From Streptomyces fumanus (GTDB lineage: Bacteria > Actinomycetota > Actinomycetes > Streptomycetales > Streptomycetaceae), in assembly GCF_014655295.1 (NCBI RefSeq), contig NZ_BNBI01000008.1, positions 1-64,000 on the forward strand: a stretch of DNA of 64,000 nt, read 5' to 3'. This document shows positions 14,821 through 23,200 of the stretch, piece by piece. The notes under the pieces were generated by a model. The model ran no database searches. It was not told where the DNA came from and saw only the letters and a program-made list of their open reading frames with translations. Each line of letters begins with the position of its first letter. Within the stretch, counting starts at the first letter, position 1. A program made the translations under genes and the position numbers.

Positions 14821-16332
14821 ATGCCTGAACGCCGTACCGTCGCACTCGTCACCCTTGGCTGCGCCCGTAACGAGGTGGACTCGGAGGAGCTCGCAGGCCG
14901 TCTGGAGGCGGACGGCTGGCAGCTCGTGGAGGACGCCGAGGACGCGGACGTCGCCGTGGTCAACACGTGCGGCTTCGTCGAGGCCGCCAAGAAGGACTCC
15001 GTCGACGCCCTCTTGGAGGCCAACGACCTCAAGGGCCACGGCAGAACGCAGGCCGTCGTGGCGGTCGGCTGCATGGCCGAGCGCTACGGCAAGGAACTCG
15101 CCGAGGCCCTCCCCGAGGCCGACGGCGTGCTCGGCTTCGACGACTACGCCGACATCTCCGACCGGCTCCAGACCATCCTCAGCGGCGGCATCCACGCCGC
15201 CCACACCCCCCGCGACCGGCGCAAGCTGCTGCCGATCAGCCCGGCCGAGCGGCAGCGGGCGGGCGCGTCCGTGGCGCTGCCCGGGCACGGCCCCGCGGAG
15301 CTGCCCCAGCCCGCGCCGGCGGACCTGCCGGAGGGCGTCGCCCCGGCCTCCGGGCCGCGCGCCCCGCTGCGCCGCCGGCTGGACGGCTCCCCGGTCGCCT
15401 CCGTCAAGCTCGCCTCCGGCTGCGACCGGCGCTGCTCCTTCTGCGCCATCCCCTCCTTCCGGGGCTCCTTCATCTCCCGCCGTCCGAGCGACGTGCTGAA
15501 CGAGACCCGGTGGCTGGCCGAGCAGGGCGTCAAGGAGATCATGCTGGTCTCCGAGAACAACACCTCCTACGGCAAGGACCTGGGCGACATCCGCCTGCTG
15601 GAGTCCCTGCTGCCCGAGCTGGCCGAGGTCGACGGCATCGAGCGGGTGCGGGTGAGCTACCTCCAGCCCGCCGAGATGCGGCCCGGCCTCATCGACGTGC
15701 TGACCGGCACCCCCAAGGTCGCCCCGTACTTCGACCTCTCCTTCCAGCACTCCGCGCCCGACGTCCTGCGCGCGATGCGCCGGTTCGGCGACACCGACCG
15801 CTTCCTGGAGCTGCTCGACACCATCCGGAGCAAGGCGCCCGAGGCCGGTGTGCGCTCCAACTTCATCGTGGGCTTCCCGGGCGAGAGCGAGGCCGACCTC
15901 GCCGAGCTGGAGCGGTTCCTCAACCACGCGCGGCTCGACGCCATCGGCGTCTTCGGCTACTCCGACGAGGAGGGCACCGAGGCGGCCGGATACGACGGCA
16001 AGCTCGACGAGGACGTGGTCGCCGAGCGGCTCGCGCGGGTCTCCCGGCTCGCCGAGGAACTGGTCTCGCAGCGCGCCGAGGAGCGCGTCGGCTCCACCGT
16101 GCGGGTGCTCGTGGAATCCGTCGACGACGAGGACGGCGTGTACGGGCGGGCCGCGCACCAGGCGCCCGAGACGGACGGCCAGGTTCTGCTCACGAGCGGC
16201 GAAGGTCTGAGTGTCGGTCGTATGGTCGAGGCGAAGGTGGTCGGTACGGAGGGTGTCGACCTGGTGGCCGAGCCGCTGCTGGGGGCGCCCGCCTGGACCG
16301 AGGACGCGTCGACCGAGGAGGCGGGCAGATGA
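14821..16332 (+). CDS. rimO: ribosomal protein S12 methylthiotransferase RimO
   Basis: This 503-aa radical-SAM enzyme adds a methylthio group to an Asp of ribosomal protein S12. The N-terminal UPF0004 domain supplies cluster ligands C14, C50 and C84. The radical SAM cluster is C201-x3-C205-x2-C208 (GCDRRCSFC), and a TRAM domain ends the protein. A Pro/Ala-rich insertion of about 50 residues (about 140-190) lies between the first two domains, making it longer than the roughly 440-aa family norm. The RimO subgroup is chosen over MiaB by the N-terminal TLGCARNEVDSE and because a clear MiaB is encoded at 46255. ATG 14821 follows TAGTCT by 7 bases, suggesting a short or absent leader. It overlaps pgsA by 4 bp (ATGA). 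Confidence 0.93.
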   Translation: MPERRTVALVTLGCARNEVDSEELAGRLEADGWQLVEDAEDADVAVVNTCGFVEAAKKDSVDALLEANDLKGHGRTQAVVAVGCMAERYGKELAEALPEADGVLGFDDYADISDRLQTILSGGIHAAHTPRDRRKLLPISPAERQRAGASVALPGHGPAELPQPAPADLPEGVAPASGPRAPLRRRLDGSPVASVKLASGCDRRCSFCAIPSFRGSFISRRPSDVLNETRWLAEQGVKEIMLVSENNTSYGKDLGDIRLLESLLPELAEVDGIERVRVSYLQPAEMRPGLIDVLTGTPKVAPYFDLSFQHSAPDVLRAMRRFGDTDRFLELLDTIRSKAPEAGVRSNFIVGFPGESEADLAELERFLNHARLDAIGVFGYSDEEGTEAAGYDGKLDEDVVAERLARVSRLAEELVSQRAEERVGSTVRVLVESVDDEDGVYGRAAHQAPETDGQVLLTSGEGLSVGRMVEAKVVGTEGVDLVAEPLLGAPAWTEDASTEEAGR

Positions 16333-17201
16333 CCGGAGCACCGGCGTCCGCGGCGGGGGGCTCCCCCGGCGCGCGGAGGGCCGGTCCGCCTCCGGCAGCG
16401 GGGGTGGGTGCGGGTGCGGGTGCCAGTGCCAGTGCCGGGGAGCGGGAACGGGGCGAGCGCGTAGAGCTGGTGAGGTCGGGCGACTCGTTCGGTGGTGCTG
16501 GTGCTGGTGCTGGTAACGGTCCCGGGGCTGGTGCTGGTGAGGGTCACGGGGCTGGTGCCGGGGGGCGCGGGGGTGCTCCTCGGGGTGGGAAGATCGCGGC
16601 GGCCGCGGTCAACCAGGCCAGCGTCTGGAACGTCGCCAACCTCCTGACCATGCTCCGGCTGGTCCTGGTGCCGGGATTCGTCGCGCTGATGCTGGGCAAC
16701 GGCGGCTACGACCCGGCCTGGCGGTCGTTCGCCTGGGCGGCGTTCGCCATCGCCATGATCACCGACCTGTTCGACGGCCACCTGGCGCGCACCTACAACC
16801 TCGTCACCGACTTCGGGAAGATCGCCGACCCCATCGCCGACAAGGCGATCATGGGAGCGGCGCTCATCTGTCTCTCCGCCCTGGGCGATCTGCCGTGGTG
16901 GGTGACGGTCGTGATCCTCGGCCGGGAACTCGGCATCACCCTGCTGCGTTTCCTGGTCATCCGGTACGGCGTCATCCCCGCGAGCCGCGGCGGCAAGCTG
17001 AAGACCCTCACCCAGGGCGTGGCGGTGGGCATGTATGTGCTGGCGCTGACGGGACCGCTGGCGACCCTGCGGTTCTGGGTGATGGCCGCGGCGGTCGTCC
17101 TGACCGTCGCGACCGGGCTCGACTATGTAAGACAGGCCATTGTGCTGCGCAGGCGGGGAATCGCCGAGCGCAGGGCGGCGTTGAAGGAGACGGAAGGTTG
17201 A
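16329..17201 (+). CDS. pgsA: CDP-alcohol phosphatidyltransferase (PgsA-type)
   Basis: This 290-aa inner-membrane enzyme transfers a phosphatidyl group from CDP-diacylglycerol, most likely to glycerol-3-phosphate (phosphatidylglycerophosphate synthase). The CDP-alcohol signature D-G-x2-A-R-x8-G-x3-D-x3-D is complete (DGHLART through KIADPIAD). Several transmembrane helices cover residues about 105-275. The first ~95 residues are an unusual Gly/Ala-rich, low-complexity cytoplasmic extension encoded partly by GGT GCT codon runs, unlike the usual G/C-ending codons. The gene overlaps rimO by 4 bp (ATGA) and cinA by 4 bp (TTGA), so translation is coupled. Mycobacteria also carry a pgsA copy in the ftsK-clgR interval. 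Confidence 0.88.
   Translation: MTGAPASAAGGSPGARRAGPPPAAGVGAGAGASASAGERERGERVELVRSGDSFGGAGAGAGNGPGAGAGEGHGAGAGGRGGAPRGGKIAAAAVNQASVWNVANLLTMLRLVLVPGFVALMLGNGGYDPAWRSFAWAAFAIAMITDLFDGHLARTYNLVTDFGKIADPIADKAIMGAALICLSALGDLPWWVTVVILGRELGITLLRFLVIRYGVIPASRGGKLKTLTQGVAVGMYVLALTGPLATLRFWVMAAAVVLTVATGLDYVRQAIVLRRRGIAERRAALKETEG
16430..16575 (+). repeat. Gly-Ala codon low-complexity tract in pgsA
   Basis: Runs of GGTGCG, AGTGCC and especially GGTGCTGGTGCTGGTGCTGG encode a Gly/Ala/Ser tail. The T-ending codons stand out from the surrounding G/C-ending usage and look like microsatellite expansion. Confidence 0.7.
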
Positions 17202-17743
17202 GTTCCGAGGCCGCCGACGTGGTGCGACTACTCACCGTGAGGGGTGGCACCGTCGCGGTTGCCGAGTCACTTACGGGCGGGCTGGTCGCGGCGGAGATCA
17301 CCTCGGTCCCCGGGGCGTCCAAGGTCTTCCGGGGGTCGGTCACCGCCTACGCCACCGAGCTGAAGCACCGGCTGCTCGGCGTCGACGCGTCGCTGCTGGC
17401 GGCGCGGGGTGCGGTGGACCCGCAGGTCGCCGCCGAGATGGCGGCCGGCGTGCGGACCGCGCTGGGTGCCGACTGGGGCATCGCGACGACCGGCGTCGCG
17501 GGCCCCGACCCCCAGGACGGGCAGCCCGTCGGGACCGTTTTCGTGGCCGTGCACGGCCCCGGGAGCGCGGCGGACGGTTCTGCCTCTGGCGGAAAAGTGG
17601 AGGCGCTGCGGTTGAACGGCGACCGCGCGGAAATTCGTATGGAGAGTGTACGGAGCGTACTCGCGCTTCTCGTCGAGGAGATCGCGAGCGAACAGACCGG
17701 GAATGAGCGGGCACAGGATACGGAACGGAACGGGGGGTTTTGA
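17198..17743 (+). CDS. cinA: CinA C-terminal domain protein (NMN amidohydrolase PncC-like)
   Basis: This 181-aa protein corresponds to the stand-alone CinA C-terminal domain, which in characterised members deamidates nicotinamide mononucleotide in pyridine-nucleotide recycling. The typical motifs are GGTVAVAESLTGGLVAAEIT, SVPGASKVFRGSVTAY and the ATTGVAGPD loop with GTVFVAV. It starts at TTG 17198, overlapping the pgsA stop (TTGA), with AAGGAG upstream. The last ~20 residues are hydrophilic and look unconserved. It forms one operon with rimO and pgsA. The order ftsK-pgsA-cinA-clgR is shared with corynebacteria and mycobacteria. Confidence 0.88.
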   Translation: MSSEAADVVRLLTVRGGTVAVAESLTGGLVAAEITSVPGASKVFRGSVTAYATELKHRLLGVDASLLAARGAVDPQVAAEMAAGVRTALGADWGIATTGVAGPDPQDGQPVGTVFVAVHGPGSAADGSASGGKVEALRLNGDRAEIRMESVRSVLALLVEEIASEQTGNERAQDTERNGGF

Positions 17744-17856
17744 TGTTTGCAGCCCTGAGTGAACACGACATCGCTCCCCGCACGGCCGCAGCGCGAGGCG
17801 GTACGGTGGGGCGTGAAGGATGCGGCTACGCGGTCCGAGGAGGGAGCCACCGATGA
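17743..17856 (+). CDS. possible 37-aa bridging ORF between cinA and clgR
   Basis: An ATG overlaps the last base of the cinA stop (TGATG). It opens a 37-codon frame whose TGA overlaps the clgR start (ATGA). No ribosome binding site of its own is seen beyond the cinA 3' end, and the peptide has no recognisable motif. It could couple clgR translation to cinA, or be coincidental. The Arg/Gly-rich composition is what non-coding GC-rich DNA would give. Confidence 0.2.
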   Translation: MFAALSEHDIAPRTAAARGGTVGREGCGYAVRGGSHR

Positions 17857-18233
17857 TTCTGCTCCGTCGCCTGCTGGGTGACGTGCTGCGTCGGCAGCGC
17901 CAGCGCCAGGGCCGTACTCTGCGCGAAGTCTCCTCGTCCGCCCGAGTCTCACTCGGCTATCTCTCCGAGGTGGAGCGGGGGCAGAAGGAGGCTTCCTCCG
18001 AACTGCTCTCCGCCATCTGCGACGCGCTGGACGTACGGATGTCCGAGCTGATGCGGGAAGTGAGCGACGAACTCGCCCTCGCCGAGCTGGCCCAGTCCGC
18101 TGCGGCCACCCCCAGCGAAACCGTGCCCACACCGGTCCGTCCGATGCTGGGTTCCGTCTCGGTGGCCGGCGTGCCACCGGAACGGGTGACGATCAAGGCG
18201 CCCGCCGAAGCGGTGGACGTCGTCGCCGCCTGA
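17853..18233 (+). CDS. clgR: ClgR, HTH activator of Clp/Lon protease genes
   Basis: This 126-aa Cro/C1-type regulator activates clpP1P2, clpC and lon in actinobacteria (family knowledge). The helix-turn-helix covers residues 10-70 (LREVSSSARVSLGYLSEVERG, with the long conserved recognition helix). The C-terminus ends in VVAA; terminal alanines are the reported signal for ClpP-dependent degradation of ClgR and PopR in S. lividans (from memory), giving feedback control. ATG 17853 has GAGGAGGGAG eight bases upstream. The position after cinA matches clgR in Corynebacterium and Mycobacterium. Because its start overlaps a preceding short ORF, part of its expression may come from the rimO-pgsA-cinA transcript. 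Confidence 0.87.
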   Translation: MILLRRLLGDVLRRQRQRQGRTLREVSSSARVSLGYLSEVERGQKEASSELLSAICDALDVRMSELMREVSDELALAELAQSAAATPSETVPTPVRPMLGSVSVAGVPPERVTIKAPAEAVDVVAA

Positions 18234-18305
18234 GCGACACCGCCGTCCCGCGGCAGCGCGGGCGTTCGTCCAGGCACCGAAGTGTGCAGGGCCCCGGCCG
18301 GGGCT

Positions 18306-18323
18306 CCTCCGGATCGCCGGAGG
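18306..18323 (+). terminator. hairpin downstream of clgR
   Basis: CCTCCGG-ATCG-CCGGAGG is a perfect 7-bp stem with a 4-base loop, 73 bases after the clgR stop and preceded by a second GC dyad (GGCCCCGGCCGGGGC). It has no T run, as is common for Streptomyces terminators. Confidence 0.5.
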
Positions 18324-18388
18324 GGTGCGGTCGGGGTTTTCGCATGAGGGGGCGGGGTCGGGGGCGTTGTGTGTGTGGGGGCGTGGGG

Positions 18389-18435
18389 GCGTGGGGCGGC
18401 CGTGCGGTGGGCGGAGGGCGTGGGGCGGCCGTGCG
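18389..18435 (+). repeat. 18-bp direct repeat upstream of the dps gene
   Basis: GCGTGGGGCGGCCGTGCG occurs at 18389-18406 and again at 18418-18435 (29-base period), within a G-rich, GTGTGTG-containing leader 70-110 bases before the dps start. It could be operator DNA or slippage. Confidence 0.6.
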
Positions 18436-18502
18436 TTTGCCGGTGGAGGGCGGTGCGGTCATCGTGGAGGGATGTGCGGGGGGCCGCTCGACGGAGGTGT
18501 GG

Positions 18503-18973
18503 ATGTACGTCGTCAAGAGCCCGTTGTCCGACGCGAACCTCGCGACCGTGTCCGAGGCGTTGCAGGGCGCCCTCGTGGACCTGGTCGATCTCGCCCTCGT
18601 GGCGAAGCAGATCCACTGGAACGTGGTCGGCCCCCGCTTCCGCTCGGTCCACCTCCAGCTCGACGAGGTCGTGAGCACCGCCCGCGCCCACTCCGACACC
18701 GTCGCCGAACGCGCCGCCGCGCTGGGTGTCTCCCCCGACGGCCGGGCCGCGACCGTGGCCGTCGGCAGCGGGATCGGGGTGACGCCGGAGGGCTGGGTCG
18801 ACGACTCGGCGGCGGTGAGGTCGATCGTGGACGCGCTGGGCGCGGTCATCGCACGGATGCGGGAACGGATCGCCGCCACCGGGGAGCCGGATCCTGTGAC
18901 GCAGGACGTCCTCATCCAGGTCGCGGGGGATCTGGAGAAGCAGCACTGGATGTTCCAGGCCGAGAACGGGTGA
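18503..18973 (+). CDS. dpsB: Dps-family ferritin-like DNA-protection protein
   Basis: This 156-aa member of the Dps family forms dodecamers that oxidise and store iron and, in some members, coat DNA. The inter-subunit ferroxidase motif is present (KQIHWNVVGPRFRSVHLQLDEV, His and Asp ligands), followed by the expected four-helix bundle and a C-terminal GDLEKQHWMFQAE helix. It lacks the long Lys-rich tails that bind DNA in DpsA-type proteins. The start ATG 18503 follows GGAGG with 5-base spacing. By position it matches S. coelicolor DpsB (SCO5756, from memory). It probably has its own promoter, given the 269-base gap after clgR. Confidence 0.88.
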   Translation: MYVVKSPLSDANLATVSEALQGALVDLVDLALVAKQIHWNVVGPRFRSVHLQLDEVVSTARAHSDTVAERAAALGVSPDGRAATVAVGSGIGVTPEGWVDDSAAVRSIVDALGAVIARMRERIAATGEPDPVTQDVLIQVAGDLEKQHWMFQAENG

Positions 18974-19055
18974 CGCCGGTCCTCCCGGGGCGCGCGGGGG
19001 CGGGGTCCGCGGGGCTCGCGTGGGCTCCGGGGCCGGGGGACGGAGGTGGCGGGGC

Positions 19056-19340
19056 ATGCCGGGGCGAATAGTCGGGCGGGGGGTGGGCCCGGTCGTCGGC
19101 CGGGGGGTCGCGGTCGGGCTCGGGATGGTGTGGTGGTGGGCCGTGCTGCGGCTGGCCTTCGCGCCGGGGGCGGGGGTGCTGGAAGGGACGGTGGCGGCCG
19201 GGGGGTGGGGGCTGAGCCTGCTGCCGGTGCACTGCGCGGCCAAGGGGCGGGCGGCCGGGGCGCTGGGGGCGGGGCGGTGGCGGAGGGTGTGGGGGGCCGG
19301 TGGGGGTGAGCGGCGCGACGGGGGCGAGGAGGGGGGTTAG
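19056..19340 (+). CDS. small hypothetical membrane protein
   Basis: This 94-aa protein is not recognised. It has a hydrophobic stretch at about residues 10-30 (GVAVGLGMVWWWAVLRLAF) and a second one around 38-52, with the Cys-containing LPVHCAAKGRAAG and an Arg/Gly-rich tail. ATG 19056 has GGAGG ten bases ahead. The G-rich strand bias makes long frames likely by chance here, so the call is tentative. It converges on nei. Confidence 0.45.
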   Translation: MPGRIVGRGVGPVVGRGVAVGLGMVWWWAVLRLAFAPGAGVLEGTVAAGGWGLSLLPVHCAAKGRAAGALGAGRWRRVWGAGGGERRDGGEEGG

Positions 19341-19417
19341 ACGGGCTTACGGGGGTGGGGGTCGGCCTCGTTGGCGGGAGGGGCCGGGCGTTGGTGACGG
19401 GGTCGTCCGGGGGCGGG

Positions 19418-20260
19418 TCAGCCGTCCGCGCGAGGGCGGTGCTGTCGGAGAGGCGGGGGTGCGGGGCTCGGGGTCGGGCCCGCTTGGCAGGTGGGGCACC
19501 AGTACGTGGGGCGGTCGCGGGAGCCGTCGCCCTGGTCGGCCACGCGGATCGGGGTGCCGCAGCGCAGGCAGGGGCGCCGGGCGCGGCCGTAGACGAAGAG
19601 GTCGGGGGCGCGGCGGCCCGTGGTGTTGCGGACCGGGCGGTCCCGGTTGGCCTCCAGGAGCCGCTTGGCGAGGGCGGGCAGCGCGGCGGCGCGGTCGGCG
19701 GGCAGGTCGCCCGCGGGGAGCCAGGGCGTGACGCCGAGCAGGAAGCACAGCTCGCTCTTGTACACGTTGCCGATGCCGGCCAGGTTGCGCTGGTCCAGGA
19801 GGGCCTCGCCGAGCTGTCGGACCGGGTCGGACAGGACGTTCGCCAGGGCCCGCTCGGGGTCCCAGTCGGGGCCCAGCAGGTCGGGGCCGAGGTGGCCGAC
19901 CGCGCGGTGCTCCTCGGCGCCGCGGAGCAGTTCGAGGACCGGCAGGCGGTAGCCGACGGCGGTGCGGTCGGCGGTGCCGAGGACGACGCGGATCTGGTAG
20001 GCGGGGCCGCCGTTCCAGCGCCGGCCGGGCTCGAAGATCCGCCAGGAGCCGTCCATCCGCAGGTGCGAGTGGAGCGTCACGTCACCCTCGATGCGGGTCA
20101 GCAGGTGCTTCCCGCGGGGCGTGACGTCCAGGACCGTGCGGCCGGTGAGATCGACCGTGGCGTACTGGGGCACGCGGAAGTCGGTGAGGGTGAGCACCTT
20201 GCCCGCGAGGGCGTCGTGCAGCCGCCGCGCGGCCTGCCAGACCGTGTCTCCTTCAGGCAT
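19418..20260 (-). CDS. nei: endonuclease VIII-like DNA glycosylase (Fpg/Nei family)
   Basis: This 280-aa bifunctional DNA glycosylase/AP lyase removes oxidised pyrimidines. The mature N-terminus PEGDTVWQAARRL provides the catalytic Pro and Glu. The helix-two-turn-helix carries QRNLAGIGNVYKSE, and the C-terminal zinc finger is CLRCGTPI to YWCPTCQ (four Cys). The P-E-G-D start is typical of Nei rather than Fpg (P-E-L-P). It lies 18 bases downstream of lhr on the same strand, so they form a DNA-repair operon. A Pro-rich tail of about 20 residues follows the zinc finger. Confidence 0.93.
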   Translation of the reverse strand: MPEGDTVWQAARRLHDALAGKVLTLTDFRVPQYATVDLTGRTVLDVTPRGKHLLTRIEGDVTLHSHLRMDGSWRIFEPGRRWNGGPAYQIRVVLGTADRTAVGYRLPVLELLRGAEEHRAVGHLGPDLLGPDWDPERALANVLSDPVRQLGEALLDQRNLAGIGNVYKSELCFLLGVTPWLPAGDLPADRAAALPALAKRLLEANRDRPVRNTTGRRAPDLFVYGRARRPCLRCGTPIRVADQGDGSRDRPTYWCPTCQAGPTPSPAPPPLRQHRPRADG

Positions 20261-20278
20261 CGGGGCCTCCCGCCTCGG

Positions 20279-23200
20279 TCATGCGCGCAGCCGCAGCCCG
20301 CGCGGGGTCGCGATGAACCCCGCGCTCTCCAGCAGGGCGCCGAACGGGGACGTCAGCGCCGAGGCGCCGTTGACCCGCTCCACCGTGACCGTGCCGAGGG
20401 CGCCCGCGCGGGCCGCTTCCGCCAGTGCCTCGGTGGCCGCGGCCAGACGGGGGTCGTCGCTCGCCGGGGTGTCGGCGTCGGAAGGCCAGGCGAGCAGGGT
20501 CTTGCCGCCCCGCTCCATGTAGAGCGCCAGGTCACCGTCGACCAGGACGACCAGGGAGCCCGCCTTGCGGCCCGGCTTGTGTCCGGCGCCGGTCGGGGGC
20601 TCGGGCCAGGGCAGGGCGGCGCCGTAGGCGTTGGCCGGGTCGGCGGCGGCCAGGACGACGGCCCGGGAGGCGGGGGACGGGCGGGTACGGCGGCCGGGGA
20701 AGCCGTTGCCGTGACCGCCGGGCGCGAAGCCGCCGCCGTAGGGGCCGCCGGAGTAGGGGCCGCCGGAGCGGGGGCCGCCGGAGCGGGGGCCGCCGGAGCG
20801 GGGGCCGCCGGTGCCGGGGGAGGCGTAGTCCCGGGGGGAGACGTACTCGTCTCTGGAGTAGGGCGGGCCGGGGGTGGTGGCGCCCGGGGTGACGAAGTCG
20901 GTGTCCAGGGCGGGGAAGGGGGCGGCCGGGGCGGACCAGTCGGGGTCCGGGGAGCCGCCGGAGCCGTCGGTGGGCGGCTGGGGTCCGCCGAGGCCGCCGC
21001 CCGGCAGTCCGTCGCCGCGGTCCCGGGCGTTGGCCACCGCGCGGAGGCGGTCCACGGCACCGTCCATGGCGAACTGGGCCGCGCCGAGGCCCTCCACCAC
21101 GTAGCCGCGGCGGGCCTGTCCGCTCTCCTCGAAGACCGACAGGACGCGGTAGACGGCGGAGAAGCCGCCCTCGACGCCCTCGGCCGAGACGGCGCCGCGG
21201 GTCACCACGCCGTGCCGGTCGAGGAGCGTGCGGGCCAGGGCGTGGGCACGGACCGTGGTGTCGGTCCCGCGGGCCGGCAGCAGCGACCAGCGGCCCGCCA
21301 CGGTCGGCGGCCCGGAGCGGGAGGCGGGGCGGGCGGCGGCCGTGAGGGAGCCGTACCGCCCGCGCGGGGCCGCGCGTTTGGCGCGGTGGGCCGTGGAGCC
21401 CGCGGTGCGGCCCGAGCCGAGGAAGGACCGCAGCGGCGCCAGCGTGTCGTTGGTCAGCAGGCCGGACCAGGCCAGGTCCCAGAGGGCGTCGGCCAGTTGG
21501 GGATCGGTGACCTCGGGGTGGGTGGTCGCGCGGACCTGGTCGGCGATCTGCCGGAAGAACAGGCCGTAGCCGCCGGACAGGGCGTCCAGGACGGACTGGT
21601 GCAGGGCGGTCGTCTCCAGGGGGTGCGGCGGCGGCAGGAGCAGCGGGGCCGCGTCCGCCAGGTAGAGGGAGATCCAGCCGTCCTTGCCGGGGAGGGAACC
21701 CGCCCCGGCCCACACCACCTCGCCGGCGGCGGTCAGCTCGTCCAGCATGGCCGGGGAGTAGTTCGCCACCCGGCACGGCAGGACCAGCTTCTCCAGGGCG
21801 GACGCGGGCACGGCCGCGCCCTGGAGCTGCTCGACGGCGCGCACCAGGCCGTCGACGCCGCGCAGCGAGTGGCCCTTGCCGATGTGCTGCCACTGGGGGA
21901 GGAACTGGGCGAGCGCGGGCGGCGGCACCGGCTCCAGCTCGTGCCGCAGCGCGGCCAGGGAACGGCGGCGCAGCCGGCGCAGTACGGCCGCGTCGCACCA
22001 CTCCTGGCCGATCCCCGCCGGGTGGAACTCGCCCTGGACGACCCGGCCCGCCGCCGACAGCCGCTGCAGAGCGCCGTCCGTGACGGCCACGCCCAGGCCG
22101 AAGCGGGCGGCGGCGGTGGCCGAGGTGAACGGGCCGTGGGTGCGGGCGTAGCGGGCCAGGAGGTCGCCGAGCGGGTCCTTGACGGGCTCGGTGAAGGCTT
22201 CGGGCACGCCGACGGGCAGCGCCGTGCCCAGCGCGTCGCGCAGACGGCCGGCGTCCTCGATGGCCGCCCAGTGGTCGGCGCCCCCGATACGGACCTTGAT
22301 CGCGCGGCGGGCGGCGGCCAGCTCCGGCGCCCACCGGGGCTCGGCGCCCCGCTCGGCCAGCTCGGCGTCGGTGAGCGGGCCGAGCAGCCGGAGCAGGTCG
22401 GCGACGCCCTCCACGTCCTTGACGCGGCGGTCCTCGGTGAGCCACTGCAGCTCGCGCTCCAGCTCGGTCAGCACCTCGGCGTCGAGCAGTTCGCGCAGCT
22501 CCGCCTGGCCGAGCAGCTCGGCCAGCAGCCGGGAGTCCAGGGAGAGGGCGGCGGCGCGGCGCTCGGCGAGCGGCGAGTCGCCCTCGTACAGGAACTGGGC
22601 CACGTAGCCGAAGAGCAGGGAACGGGCGAACGGGGACGGCTCGGGGGTGGTGACCTCCACCAGGCGGACCTTGCGGGCCTCCAGGTCGCCCATCAGCTCG
22701 ACCAGTCCGGGCACGTCGAAGACGTCCTGGAGGCACTCGCGGACCGCCTCCAGCACGATCGGGAAGGACCCGAACTCGCTCGCCACCTCCAGCAACTGGG
22801 AGGCGCGCTGGCGCTGCTGCCACAGCGGGGTCCGCTTGCCGGGGTTGCGGCGCGGCAGCAGCAGCGCGCGGGCGGCGCACTCGCGGAAGCGGGCCGCGAA
22901 CAGGGCCGAGCCGCCCACCTGGTCGGTGACGACCTGGTTGACCTCGCCCTGGTCGAACACGACGTCGGCCGCGCCGACCGGGGCCTGGTCCGCGTCGTAC
23001 TCGGTGCCGGCCCTGCGGGGCTCCTGGTCGAGGAGGTCCAGGCCCATCAGGTCGGTGTCCGGCAGCCGCAGCACGATGCCGTCGTCGGCGTGCATCACCT
23101 GGGCGTCCATGCCGTACCGCTCGGACAGGCGGGCGCCGAGGGCGAGCGCCCACGGGGCGTGGACCTGGGCGCCGAAGGGGGAGTGGACCACCACCCGCCA

